Assembly (NCBI GenBank): GCA_902728285.1
Contig: CACVBU010000051.1
Location: 62,001 to 126,000 of the forward strand
Reading direction: 5' to 3'
DNA length: 64,000 bases
From: Clytia hemisphaerica
Taxonomy: Eukaryota; Cnidaria; Hydrozoa; Leptothecata; Clytiidae
The notes under the pieces are model-generated. The model worked only from the letters and a program-made list of their open reading frames with translations. It had not been told where the DNA came from and ran no database searches. This document shows, piece after piece, positions 9,501-17,866 of this stretch (position 1 is its first letter; every line of letters starts with the position of its first letter). The position numbers were made by a program, and so were the translations under genes.

Positions 9501-12358
9501 TAAAATTTATCATTGACACCTAGAACCTATCAAAATTTGAAGTCAGTTGGATGCCTAGATCTAAAGTTATGCTAAATTTAAGATTTTGGGATTTTACAGG
9601 GTTTTAGCTGGATTTTATGATATGCCTGCACAAAAAAGTCATAAAACCTGATCTGGTCGGTGTATAATTGTAAAATTTGGTATACATGCTGCTAATAGAA
9701 TTATATTAAAAGTCAAAAACTTTCAGAGTGTTAAAAAAAATTTTCAGTGAGCTATTAGCAAAAGAGTGCCAGCCTGGTGGAAAACACCCCCCCCCCTGAT
9801 AAAAATAGGGTTAAGGTTCATAACGTCATTTTTGTAATTAAATTGCTAATTACTCTATATATTCAGCCAAGAAAAGATTTTGAAATTTTAAATCTGCTAC
9901 TGGCAGTTTCATGCCACTCTTCAGGCAACTGAAACAAAATCTTACTCTATATATAATTAATTCACAAACAACTTATAAAGACAGTCTTTTGTTAAAAGTG
10001 TCAGGAAACTCAAAACAAAAGTTTTATCTTCAAATCTCATAACCGATTTTTTGACTATGGTCAGAGCCCTTAAGTCGTTTTTGAATGATATTTGACTAAT
10101 TTCTTTTCAGACGCTAGATGATATGTTTTGGAATTTCGTGGAAAAAAGATCGAAATCAAGCAATGAAGGTATGAAAGATATTTTACCTTATTAGTAGTCT
10201 CCGTTTATAATTAATTTAAAGAAAAAAATACACATGAAAACAACTTAAGCAGGTAAGCTGAAATTAGCTACTTTTTACGTCGGCCCTTACTCAGTTTCAT
10301 GATTCACCTGACCAAGACAACTCATCGAGTGCTCACCTGGAAGCACAAACTTCACTTCGTTCGTCTGACAACCCATCGCGTGCTCACCTGGAAGCACAAA
10401 CTTCACTTCGTTCGTCTGACAACTCATCGAGTGCTCACCTGGAAGCACAAACTTCACTTCGTTCGTCTGACAACTCATCGAGTGCTTACCTGGAAGAACA
10501 AACTTCACTTCGTTCGTCTGACAACTCATCGCGTGCTCACCTGGAAGCACAAACTTCACTTCGTTCGTCTGACAGCTCATCGAGTGCTCACCTGGAAGCA
10601 CAAACCTCAAACTTGTCAAATGAAGACTTCTATGAAATTATGGAGATATTTTCCAGATATCTTAAAAGTCGGTCTGCTGGCAAGAAAAGCGAGAAAAATG
10701 CAGAGGACGAAAAAGCACAAATAAAACGGCTGGCTGAGTGGTGCTCAGAAAATCACCAGTTATCTTATCGAAACTTGCTGAATCTCGAAAGAGTTCAAGA
10801 ATGCTACCTCGATAAAAAATCCAAAGAAAAAAAACACCAACCGGGCACTGTAAAATCGTACCTTTTGTCACTCACGCACTTCATTGACTTTCTTTCTCGC
10901 TCTATTGTCCACCCTAGAGCTCCAAATGTTGTGAGTGTTGCATCTGATTTGACAATTGAACACCTTCATATTCTGAATACCGAGGTTTCAAAATGGAGGG
11001 AATCTCTAAAGGGGGAGATTAGACAGAGGGAAATGGAAGTAATGTGCGAGGATGGTGAAAAAGTGATAACGAAGGAAGAATTTCAAGAGGCACTCAAATC
11101 CGAACACTGTATCGCGGTTCGGAAATGTATAACTAAGATTGGAGAGAGTTTTCAGGATAATCTGAAAAGCTACAATACAAAAAGGGATACATTCACTAAC
11201 TGCCGTGATGTTTTGTTTCTCATTTTATGCGTGCCAAATATTGCCAGATCAGGAGCGGTGGCTAATATGACAATGCAAGAGTACGAAAAGGGAAAATGGA
11301 CGGCGAGTGGTAAGTGGAGAGTGATGGTGAAAAAACATAAAACAAAAATTGAATACGGTCCCGCAGAAGTTCTGATCAGGCGAGAGAACAAGGCACTTTG
11401 CGACATATATATTAAAATAATTCGAGAAAACATCCCAGGGAAAAAAGCCCCCTTAGTTTTTGTCGCCTGGAGTGGAGCAAAAATGGCCTCCGGGGGAATT
11501 AGCACGCAGTTGTACAGCGTGCTTAAGAAATGCACACCATCACTATTTCCAGAAGATCGGCGAGCCAGTACCACACTGATTCGAAAGAGTATGGTAACAT
11601 ATTTCTATGAAAACCATTCGGAAATGAAAGAAAAACTAGCAAAACTGATGAAACACAAGCCTGAGACGGCTCAGAAATTTTATGACACGAAGAGATTGCG
11701 ATTTGACTGTGAAGAAACCTTTGAGATGGTGGAAAAATATATTTTTGGAGAACCTTTGAAAGACTATATATGGAAAGGTGAAGCGTCAGGAGCGGCAAAG
11801 AAAAGTGTAGCGGCAGCCACAAATATCGATTCTTCAAATAGTGATTCTTCAAGTGATGATTCTTCAGGTGATGATCCAGATTTTGAAGATTCGTTTCGTT
11901 CTAAGGCACCCAGGGCTGTATGGGATTTTGTGTCTGAACGTGAACTCGTAGACGTCTTCGGGAATGGAAAATATGAAAACTGGACCAACCCTATCATCAT
12001 GAAATTCAAAGCAGAAAATGCCATCCTGAAAAAGTTTACCGTGAAACAAATATATGACAAGCTGACAAACCTGAAAAGGTCGGGAAAAATCGACGATGAA
12101 GAAGTACCGGCCGTGCCGACTAAGAAGAAGAAAGTTCACGTTGAGTTCACCACCGTACAGCTGCTGACTCTCGGAGACATGTTCAAAAACGAAATCAATG
12201 GACGCGGATCCATCATTGCCGACGACGTAATCAGAAGAGTCGAAGAAAAACCAAACGTCAAGGATATGTTCAAAAAAATAGAAAGAGGCTCGATTGTGAA
12301 CAAAGTGCGATATTTGAAATTACAAAAACAAAATAAACTGAAGGGGAAAAAACGTTGA
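516..12358 (+). CDS. Multi-exon gene ending in a tyrosine-recombinase exon (5' incomplete)
   Basis: Gene model inferred from splice signals and phase: exons 516-572, 1120-1191, (1925-1957), 2929-2989, 7441-7508, 8095-8134, 8936-8979, 10111-10168 and about 10317-12358. Phases run 0-0, 0-0, 0-0, 0-1, 1-0, 0-1, 1-0, 0-1, 1-stop, so every junction is compatible. The small exons encode a low-complexity acidic chain (many D/E/S, exons ending DDE, DSE, NE or TE) that leads into 17-residue serine-rich repeats and then a recombinase domain. The first exon has no ATG, so the true start lies left of the window. A transposon-derived recombinase captured as the terminal exon of a host gene would explain the layout; a wholly transposon-borne spliced gene is the alternative. 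Small-exon calls rest on splice consensus, phase and composition only. Confidence 0.6.
573..1119. other. Intron
   Basis: AT-rich, no coding signal that stands out. A weak extra exon (about 979-1012, reading GHLEHEELRTEN in phase 0 before GTATCT) is possible, but its acceptor is poor. Confidence 0.4.
1120..1191 (+). CDS. Candidate exon, 24 acidic codons
   Basis: Bounded by TAAATCTAG and GTATTC. The 72 nt form exactly 24 codons in phase 0, nearly half of them E or D, with two cysteines. Same composition and phase as the exon at 516-572, which argues for a shared transcript. Confidence 0.55.
1192..2110. other. Intronic sequence with one weak exon candidate
   Basis: Mostly AT-rich non-coding sequence. 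A good acceptor-like TTGTTTCAG at 1887-1895 is followed by stops in all usable frames. The donor at 1958 (GACGAG followed by GTAACG) is strong; an exon 1925-1957 would need a poorer acceptor. Nothing else is recognised. Confidence 0.4.
1925..1957 (+). CDS. Weak candidate exon, 11 codons
   Basis: Reads DSKCVTEIFDE in phase 0 and ends at a strong donor. The acceptor (GACAGAAAG) lacks an adjacent pyrimidine tract. Including or skipping it leaves the downstream phase unchanged, so it could be optional or not real. Confidence 0.3.
2111..2888. mobile_element. Foldback / inverted-repeat element, 778 bp
   Basis: The termini are 20-bp inverted repeats: AATACACTCTTCTCGAGATG at 2111-2130 and its complement at 2869-2888. 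Inside are nested inverted arms: 2131-2160 pairs with about 2302-2332, and about 2470-2600 pairs imperfectly with about 2720-2860. Short ORFs on both strands are by-products of the palindrome. No target duplication is obvious. It lies in an intron of the recombinase gene model. Confidence 0.65.
2929..2989 (+). CDS. Candidate exon, 20 codons plus 1 nt
   Basis: Strong acceptor (ATTTTTTATTTAG) and donor GTAAGA. Reads TDVESFMNVKSFEDNIQTCF in phase 0 and ends with one extra T. That T completes a serine codon with the first two bases (CT) of the next exon at 7441, a phase match across an intron that now holds a 3.6-kb retroelement. Confidence 0.5.
3041..3380. mobile_element. MITE with G-rich termini, about 340 bp
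   Basis: Starts with a long G-run and GCACCTAGGCAAAATGG, and ends with the inverted form of a GGGGGTACTGGG end. Subterminal inverted repeats share GGGTATGTGCGAGCC (about 3076-3090) with its complement at about 3339-3353. The interior repeats AGGGTNC-type motifs spaced by A-rich tracts. Same family as 36927-37216. Target duplication unclear. Confidence 0.6.
3381..3538. other. Intronic sequence before the Penelope-like insertion
   Basis: Contains GGGG-rich tracts and ends with TACTGAAAATGATA (3525-3538), the left copy of the 14-bp duplication that flanks the Penelope-like element. Confidence 0.5.
3724..5750 (-). pseudogene. Penelope-like RT plus GIY-YIG polyprotein, minus-strand copy, frameshifted
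   Basis: Read from 5750 to 3724 in four or more frame segments. The N-terminal part (5304-5750) is charged. The RT core (4685-5344) contains FITLKDHKP, a DIKEFYPNI motif A and YRDDGL motif C. The connector (4191-4674) includes WFNPPYNKNVSTN. The C-terminal part (3724-4194) has a cysteine cluster (CNCRNKNACPL), then YLGLTEREFKQRYNEHKQS and KRSEIVSKCRH, typical of Penelope-type GIY-YIG nucleases. Frameshifts fall near 5340, 4690, 4500 and 4195, so the copy is inactive. Its role was target-primed reverse transcription and DNA nicking in the nucleus. Confidence 0.8.
5755..6861 (+). pseudogene. Penelope-like polyprotein, truncated plus-strand copy
   Basis: Begins inside the RT at the YRDDGL motif and continues through the connector and the GIY-YIG domain to a stop at 6859-6861. 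It is broken near 6220 and 6650, at sites different from those in the minus-strand copy, which suggests independent decay. The breakpoint at about 5769 marks 5' truncation. Otherwise near-identical to the inverted partner. Confidence 0.78.
6862..7109 (+). other. 3' non-coding end of the Penelope-like element
   Basis: 6862-7048 is the mirror of 3536-3723. The last 60 bp (7049-7109) have no counterpart on the left side, so the composite is asymmetric at its outer borders. Confidence 0.5.
7441..7508 (+). CDS. Candidate exon, phase 1-0, 22 codons
   Basis: Preceded by TTTTTTGGTTTTTAAG and followed by GTAATT. Phase 0 has a stop, but phase 1, required by the preceding exon, is fully open: EQECNQTGATPTKGTQNHLDDE, ending in the acidic style of the other exons. 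The phase agreement is the main support. Confidence 0.5.
7680..8000. mobile_element. MITE, 321 bp, CTACAATCGGTG termini
   Basis: Terminal inverted repeats of about 26 bp: CTACAATCGGTGCCATAAC at the left, and the right end reads CCACCGATTGTAG with the complementary subterminal sequence. The interior is similar to 19605-19950 over most of its length, so this is a dispersed family. No clear target duplication. No coding capacity. Confidence 0.65.
8095..8134 (+). CDS. Candidate exon, 13 codons plus 1 nt
   Basis: Acceptor GTGCCATTCAG, donor GTACGT. Reads PSDDGSLEDRNRL in phase 0 with a leftover T that makes a serine codon with CT at the start of the next exon. A second AG six bases downstream (8100) could be used, but would read a different, non-acidic frame. 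Confidence 0.45.
8135..8935. other. Intron
   Basis: No coding signal or complete transposon. A short hairpin with arms GCAGAAAAACAAAATTTGAA-like lies at about 8760-8850 and may be the core of a small degenerate inverted-repeat element. Confidence 0.35.
8936..8979 (+). CDS. Candidate exon, phase 1-0, 14 codons
   Basis: Acceptor AAAATTCATAG, donor GTATTA. Reads GKDEAETLHGSDSE after the split serine codon, again acidic and ending at the donor. Confidence 0.5.
9052..9810. mobile_element. piggyBac-like MITE, 759 bp, TTAA target duplication
   Basis: The ends are CCCTATTATTATCAGG and, inverted, CCCTATTTTTATCAGG (15 of 16 matching), directly flanked by TTAA at 9048-9051 and 9811-9814. Both ends continue with a G-run plus GTGTTTTCCACCAG (complement at the right). 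TTAA duplication with a CCCT terminus is the piggyBac signature; Kolobok also uses TTAA, but its ends differ. The interior has several TGACGTCA-like palindromes (about 9210-9240, 9450-9470) and no ORF of note. Confidence 0.75.
10111..10168 (+). CDS. Candidate exon, 19 codons plus 1 nt
   Basis: Very good acceptor (TAATTTCTTTTCAG) and donor (GAAG followed by GTATGA). Reads TLDDMFWNFVEKRSKSSNE in phase 0 with a leftover G. Joined to 10317 it continues D-N-S-S-S-A-H, the same order as the repeat units that follow, which supports this junction. Confidence 0.55.
10313..10612 (+). repeat. 51-bp coding minisatellite, about 5.7 copies
   Basis: Units start at about 10322, 10373, 10424, 10475, 10526 and 10577. 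In the recombinase frame each unit gives 17 residues of the pattern SSSAHLEAQTSLRSSDN, so the array would be a serine-rich repeat stalk ahead of the enzyme. 51 is a multiple of 3, so copy-number change keeps the frame. A second + frame and a minus frame are also open through the array. Confidence 0.85.
10317..12358 (+). CDS. Terminal exon: tyrosine recombinase (Crypton-like)
   Basis: The frame is open from 10268 to the TGA at 12358; the phase-correct acceptor is ACCAAG at 10311-10316. After the 17-residue repeats, numbering from codon 10613: an alpha-helical N-terminal region (about 30-130, core-binding-like), then a catalytic domain with R212 (ARSGAVANM), lysines 240-243, T321-L-I-R324 in place of HxxR, H348 (LMKHKPETAQ) and Y357 (KFYD). 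The spacings R324-H348-Y357 are those of tyrosine recombinases. An acidic S/D linker (about 404-425) follows, then two related segments (about 430-492, 509-570) separated by a KKKK stretch, possibly DNA-binding. The usual box II histidine is threonine; all other catalytic residues are present. Cryptons and DIRS elements carry such enzymes, which cut and rejoin DNA through the tyrosine. Confidence 0.8.
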
Positions 12359-12454
12359 ATGTGTATAGTAGAGTCAATATAATCATTTCTTGAGTCACGG
12401 ATATCTTCGAGTTTTAGAGATTTTCAATATGCTTAAATCTTCTCACTATTTGTG
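12359..12454. other. 3' flank of the recombinase gene
   Basis: Short AT-rich stretch after the stop codon. No canonical AATAAA is seen before the foldback begins. Confidence 0.4.
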
Positions 12455-13182
12455 AGTCGCGCTGATGAGGTTGATAAATGTTTCATTTCGTGATACATCT
12501 CTGAGATATGATTTTTTTTTGATGGAGTGGAGACTCGCCAATTTTTATATGTAGATTCCAAAATTTAAAAGTCTCCATGATATTATCGTGCAAGTAACGA
12601 ATTATTGGCAATTTTTGTGTTTCCAGGCAAGGTCTGAAAATTCATGATTTTTGGAGGGTCTTCAAAATCAAAAAATACCTATACCAGGTGATAGAGCTTT
12701 TCAAATTGAGGAAACAAATGTATTACATCAAAGTCTTAACTTCTCTTGGTCAAAAGTTATGGGCCTATTTGTGGTCAAAAAAAGGTGTTTAATTTTGCAT
12801 AAATTATGCAGATTGTGGGGGAAATTCCCTGTTTTCCATCAGTTTTTGACCACAAAATCGTCTATAACTTTTGATCAAGAGAAGTTGTGACTTTGATGTA
12901 ATACACTTTTTTGCTCAGTTTGAAGAGTTCTATCACCTGGTATGGGTCTTTTTTGATTTTGAAGACCCTCCAAAAATCATGAATTTTCAGACCTTACAAT
13001 TTTGCCTGGAAACTCAAAAAATCGCCAATAATTCATTACTTGCACAATAATATCATAGACACTTTTCAATTTTGGAATCTACATATACGAATTGGCGACT
13101 CTCCTTCAAAAAAATTCATATCCCAGAGATGTATCACAAAAATCGTTTTATAGCCACTTTTTTCCTTCTCATCAGCGCGACT
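12455..13182. mobile_element. Long foldback (palindromic) element, 728 bp
   Basis: The outer repeat is AGTCGCGCTGATGAGG at 12455-12470, with its complement (one mismatch) at 13167-13182. Pairing continues inwards over most of the element, for example GAGACTCGCCAATT at about 12530 with its complement at about 13095, and GGAGGGTCTTCAAAATCAAA at about 12654 with its complement at about 12950. The symmetry centre is near 12818. A transcript crossing it would form a long hairpin RNA. Confidence 0.75.
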
Positions 13183-13982
13183 AATACTTTGAAAACAAAT
13201 TTAAACCGGTTCATTGGAATGAAATGAAGGATTAGATGAGAAAAAGAGAGTTATGTGTCAATTTTGGCTCATTGGTATCCCAGACAGAAATTGTCCTAAA
13301 TCCTCAAAAATCTACCATTTTTATGGATGACGACCTCAGCTGCACATAGTTTTAATTTTTGAAACCAGGCTGAAGAGATGCATCTCCATGGCTACTATAA
13401 GAAAATGTTATAGTTTGTAGTGTTCCTATGACTGGTGATAGTTATGTTTTTAATTTGTCGATTTTTGCTGACTGAAATTTAAAATCAAAATATCTCGTGA
13501 TCCACATTTAAAAATTTCTTGTGTCCAAGTGAACCAAAACCGACAAATAACCGCATTTCCATGATCTACTCATTCGAAATAAATTTGTTTTTGGAGTATT
13601 TATGAAAATCATGAGCTTGGGATTTTGTGTTTGAAAATGACGTCATGGAAAATTGGTCCAAAAAGAATTCTTTCGATTTTTTGTTTTATTTTCTGATGAT
13701 TCTTGACAGCTTAGGGCTTTCTGTGCCAAACTTTAGCCATATTGTACCAACTTTAAGATTATGATCTATTTTGAGCTAATTCCCACATATTTAAGCAATT
13801 TTTTATTATGAATTTTCAGATTTTCTTTCCCAAATCTCGATAAATATCCTAATTTGGATAAATTTAGTCAAATTATGAAAACGTATTCTTATTTGAGATA
13901 CTACTTGAATGACTTTGGTTGATAGACTTGGAGTTGGGTGCTCATGCTTATGCAGTGTATGTGGCTAAATTCATTTGTGTAG
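13183..13982. other. Intergenic, no gene recognised
   Basis: AT-rich, stops in all frames, no clear repeat structure. Confidence 0.4.
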
Positions 13983-14408
13983 TACTTTAGGCGTACAAAC
14001 TTTCGTGAGCAGAAACTTTCGTTAGGTCGAAAAATCGCGAAATTCACAACATTTACTTTCGCGAATTTGAGGAAAAAATATTTCTCGCGAGCATTAACTT
14101 TCGTGAATCATTGGAAAAAATCAGAGAAATTTAACGGAAATTGATTAAAGAGTTACGAATGGCCCTCGCATCCAATAAAAGCAACTATTCTTTTACATTA
14201 GAAATGCCTTAAAGGCCATAAATGTGCTAAAAACTTTACGTTTATTACGATTTATGGAATTTCAATTTTTCAAAGAAAATTTCGCAAGCATAAGTTTTCG
14301 CGAATTACCATGTCAAGAATATTCAAAGACATTTAATTTCGCGAAATTGGCCAAAATTCATGAAAATCGCGAAATTTTCTACTCGCAAAAGTTTGAACGC
14401 CTAAAGTA
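13983..14408. mobile_element. MITE, 426 bp, TACTTTAGGCGT termini
   Basis: Left end TACTTTAGGCGTACAAACTTT; the right end, read inverted, is TACTTTAGGCGTTCAAACTTT. The interior is unusually rich in TCGCGAA palindromes (at least six). TA at both tips fits a Tc1/mariner-type TA target. The right tip abuts the 147-bp array exactly. Confidence 0.65.
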
Positions 14409-15864
14409 TCTGCCATAGGCCAACATCAGATCAGAAAGCTTGTCCAGGAGGATCATACTCCTGCTGATGTTGGTCCTCTGTTCTTCTCCTCGTATTTCAT
14501 AGATGATGTTAAGCTTGTGTTTCGGTTTGGCTGTTCCGCATGAATGTGGTTGATTTCTGTCATAGGCCAACATCAGATCAGAAAGCTTGTCCAGGAGGAT
14601 CATACTCCTGCTGATGTTGGTCCTCTGTTCTTATCCTCATATTTCATAGTTGATGTTAGGTTCGTCTTTGGTTTGGCTGTTCCGCACGCTTGTGGTTGAT
14701 TTCTGCCATAGGCCAGCATCAGATCAGAAAGCTTGTCCAGGAGGATCATACTCCTGCTGATGTTGGTCCTCTGTTCTTATCCTCATATTTCATAGTTGAT
14801 GTTAGGTTCGTCTTTTGGTTTGGCTGTTCCGCACGCTTGTGGTTGATTTCTGCCATAGGCCAGCATCAGATCAGAAAGCTTGTCCAGGAGGATCATACCC
14901 CTGTTGATGTTGGTCCTCTGTTCTTCTCCTCGTATTTCGTAGTTGATGTTAAGCTCGTCTTTCGGTTCGGCTGTTCCGCATGAATGTGGTTGATTTCTGC
15001 CATAGGCCAGCATCAGATCAGAAAGCTTGTCCAGGAGGATCATACTCCTGCTGATGTTGGTCCTCTGTTCTTCTCCTCGTATTTCATAGATGATGTTAAG
15101 CTTGTGTTTCGGTTTGGCTGTTCCGCATGAATGTGGTTGATTTCTGTCATAGGCCAACATCAGATCAGAAAGCTTGTCCAGGAGGATCATACTCCTGCTG
15201 ATGTTGGTCCTCTGTTCTTATCCTCATATTTCATAGTTGATGTTAGGTTCGTCTTTTGGTTTGGCTGTTCCGCACGCTTGTGGTTGATTTCTGCCATAGG
15301 CCAGCATCAGATCAGAAAGCTTGTCCAGGAGGATCATACTCCTGCTGATGTTGGTCCTCTGTTCTTATCCTCATATTTCATAGTTGATGTTAGGTTCGTC
15401 TTTTGGTTTGGCTGTTCCGCACGCTTGTGGTTGATTTCTGCCATAGGCCAGCATCAGATCAGAAAGCTTGTCCAGGAGGATCATACCCCTGTTGATGTTG
15501 GTCCTCTGTTCTTCTCCTCGTATTTCGTAGTTGATGTTAAGCTCGTCTTTCGGTTCGGCTGTTCCGCATGAATGTGGTTGATTTCTGCCATAGGCCAGCA
15601 TCAGATCAGAAAGCTTGTCCAGGAGGATCATACTCCTACTGGTGTTGGCCTTCTGTTCTTCTCCTCATATTTCATAGTTGATATTAGGCTCGTCTTTCGG
15701 TTTGGCTGTTCCGCATGAATGTGGTTGATTTCTGCCATAGGCCAGCATCAGATCAGAAAGCTTGTCCAGGAAGATCATACTCCTGCTGATGTTGGTCCTC
15801 TGTTCTTCTCCTTATATTTCATAATTGATGTTGGGTTCGTCTTTCGGTTTGGCTGTTTCGCATT
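14409..15864. repeat. 147-bp tandem array, about 9.9 units, with 4-unit higher-order repeat
   Basis: The AGATCAGAAAGCTTGTCCAG block recurs with spacings 147, 146, 147, 147, 147, 147, 147, 147 and 147 (ten copies from about 14431 to 15753). Units 1-4 and 5-8 match one to one in their diagnostic variants, giving a 587-588-bp higher-order repeat. 147 is 49 codons. The minus strand reads 49-residue repeats (MILLDKLSDLMLAYGRNQP...), but units with TCATATTTC instead of TCGTATTTC carry TGA in place of CGA, so the frame is interrupted. The + strand is also open over several units. Confidence 0.9.
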
Positions 15865-16330
15865 GGGAAATTAGGTTTTACCTTTCTTACAATTTTTTTT
15901 TTTTAAAGATTTCATTAATTTATTTCCAATTTATTTCGATAATGTCTACTGTCTACTAGGACTATTATTTCAAAGCTTTAAAGTTACGCGTTTTTTATAA
16001 TCATAGGGGTATTTTTTCTCAGCTTCATTATGCTTAGAGAAATTCTATTTTTGAGCCTCAAATATGCTTATGCTATACTTATGTAATGACGTACGTCTTT
16101 TACCCTGTTAGTATTTTTGACCCCCTATATATTACACGGTATTTTAGTAAAAATTCAATCTAACATTGCCAAATTGAATTGTCTCTGACTTTATTTCTGG
16201 TAGATTTTGAATTCAATCTTTTGATATTTTGTAAACTAAGCCAATGCTTAAGTTTTTACAAGATTTGAGCCTGGATATGCTTATAAGCGTTATGTCTTAA
16301 AAAGATGTGTACGGTCAATAAGCTATATTT
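15865..16330. other. Intergenic, no gene recognised
   Basis: AT-rich with several ATGCTTAT-type words; no ORF or repeat boundary is convincing. Confidence 0.35.
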
Positions 16331-17740
16331 GTCATCATTTTTTTCTTCTCACGTTTATGGTGTTTCAGCACTGTCAGTATATCGTTAATTATCTTTGAAT
16401 TTGTGTCCTAATTTTTTAATTTTATGTAATTTATTCGAATTTCAGTTTACAAGTATCATCTCAAATTCTATGTTAACTTTGTTGAGATTTGCAAAGAAAT
16501 TTGCGCCTAACCCAAATTTATAAAAATATAGCTCAAATTTCAATCATAACTTTGATACTCATGGAGCTCTCAAATTAACATCTCCAATGTTAGCTCAGTT
16601 TTATAATACAGCTTTTAATTTGAATTGCACTTTTTTCAGCTTTTATTCTTTGTTTCTCGATTTTGATTATTTCTTTTCAAAGAATTTTGTCCTAACTTCT
16701 TTCATTGAATGTTAATTTATTCAAATTTAAGTGTTTTACAGAAATCATCTCAATTTTATGTCAACTAAAGAGTGTTAGTTACTATCTCTTTATGGTGCTT
16801 CAGCATATTTCAGTGTTTGTTAATTATTTTGAAATTTTTGTCCTAATTTTGTCATTTAATGTTAATTTATTCAAATTTAAGTGTTTTACAGAAATCGTCT
16901 CAATTTTATGTCAACTAAAGAGTGTTAGTTACTATCTCTTTATGGTGCTTCAGCATATTCAGTGTTTGTTAATTATTTTGAAATTTTTGTCCTAATTTTG
17001 TCATTTAATGTTAATTTACTCAAATTTAATTGTTTTACAGAAATCATCTCAATTTTATTTCAACTAAAGAGTGTTAGTTACTATCTCTTTATGGTGCTTC
17101 AGCATATTCAGTGTTTGTTAATTATTTTGAAATTTTTGTCCTAATTTTGTCATTTAATGTTAATTTATTCAAATTTAAGTGTTTTAAAGAAATCATCTCA
17201 ATTTTATGTCAACTAAAGGGTATTTGTTATTATCTCTTTATGGTGCTTCAGCATATTCAGTGTTTGTTAATTATTTCAAAATTTTTGTCCTAATTTTTTT
17301 GTTGCCTAATTTTGGCATTTTATGTTAATATATTCGAACTTCAATTTTATTTTTAAAGATTTGCCAAAACTTTCAGAAATTTTTCAGTTTTTAAAAAAAC
17401 GTGGACTGAGTCCAATTGGAAGTTCAAAGTCTAAAATTCGATTCGCACGGACCTTCTTTATTAATTGGAAAAATAAAATTGCTCTTTGTTTCTTAATTTT
17501 CAAGGTGGTTCATTATTTCTATAAGTTGCAAATAGATTTTTGTATTAATTCTTTTTCATTTCATGTTAATTTATTCAAATTTAAGTGTTTTACAGAAAGC
17601 GACCTATATCATTAACCATCTTTTTATGGCGTTTCTGCATTTTCAGTGTATTTGCTAGTTAATTTTGAATTTTTGTCTTAATTTTGCCATTTTTTATTAA
17701 TTAATACGAATTTATTCAATTTCTTTGACAGAAACCCGCT
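16331..17740. repeat. About 149-bp tandem repeat, four good and several decayed units
   Basis: GTTAATTTATTCAAATTT-type words recur at about 16711, 16861, 17010 and 17159 (spacings 150, 149, 149), each followed by GTGTTTTACAGAAATC and a TTTATGGTGCTTCAGCAT block. More divergent units lie at about 16331-16660 and 17300-17740. The repeated 60-residue ORFs are a consequence of the array. Confidence 0.85.
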
Positions 17741-17748
17741 ATCATTCC

Positions 17749-17866
17749 ATAAATTACGTCACGAACATCACTTGCCTGTTTTCAAGCAATGGCCATGGTG
17801 ATTATAGAAAGCAGTTTTAAAGAATCAAGTCAATACAATGCAAGTGATGTTTGTGACGTAATTTAT
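17749..17866. mobile_element. Small hairpin MITE, 118 bp
   Basis: 27-bp terminal inverted repeats (ATAAATTACGTCACGAACAT at the left) differing at one position. Contains ACGTCAC and GTGACGT half sites. Located at the end of the 149-bp array. Confidence 0.6.

Noticed and set aside
10299-10724. 141-residue + strand ORF and 110-residue minus ORF across the 51-bp repeats
   Set aside because: Both are alternative frames of a minisatellite whose length is a multiple of three.
10295-12358. Using the strongest-looking acceptor (CTTACTCAG, ending 10294) for the recombinase exon
   Set aside because: It gives phase 0, while the preceding exon at 10111-10168 ends in phase 1. The AAG at 10316 fits the phase and continues the repeat pattern.
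10613-12358. Phage integrase or prophage, suggesting bacterial DNA
   Set aside because: No phage genes, no ribosome-binding sites, introns upstream, and metazoan retroelements all around. The domain fits eukaryotic recombinase transposons better.
14690-15631. Several 86-146-residue ORFs on both strands
   Set aside because: Frames of the 147-bp tandem array; neither strand stays open through all units.
16705-17293. Repeated 60-96-residue hydrophobic ORFs
   Set aside because: By-products of the 149-bp AT-rich tandem repeat.
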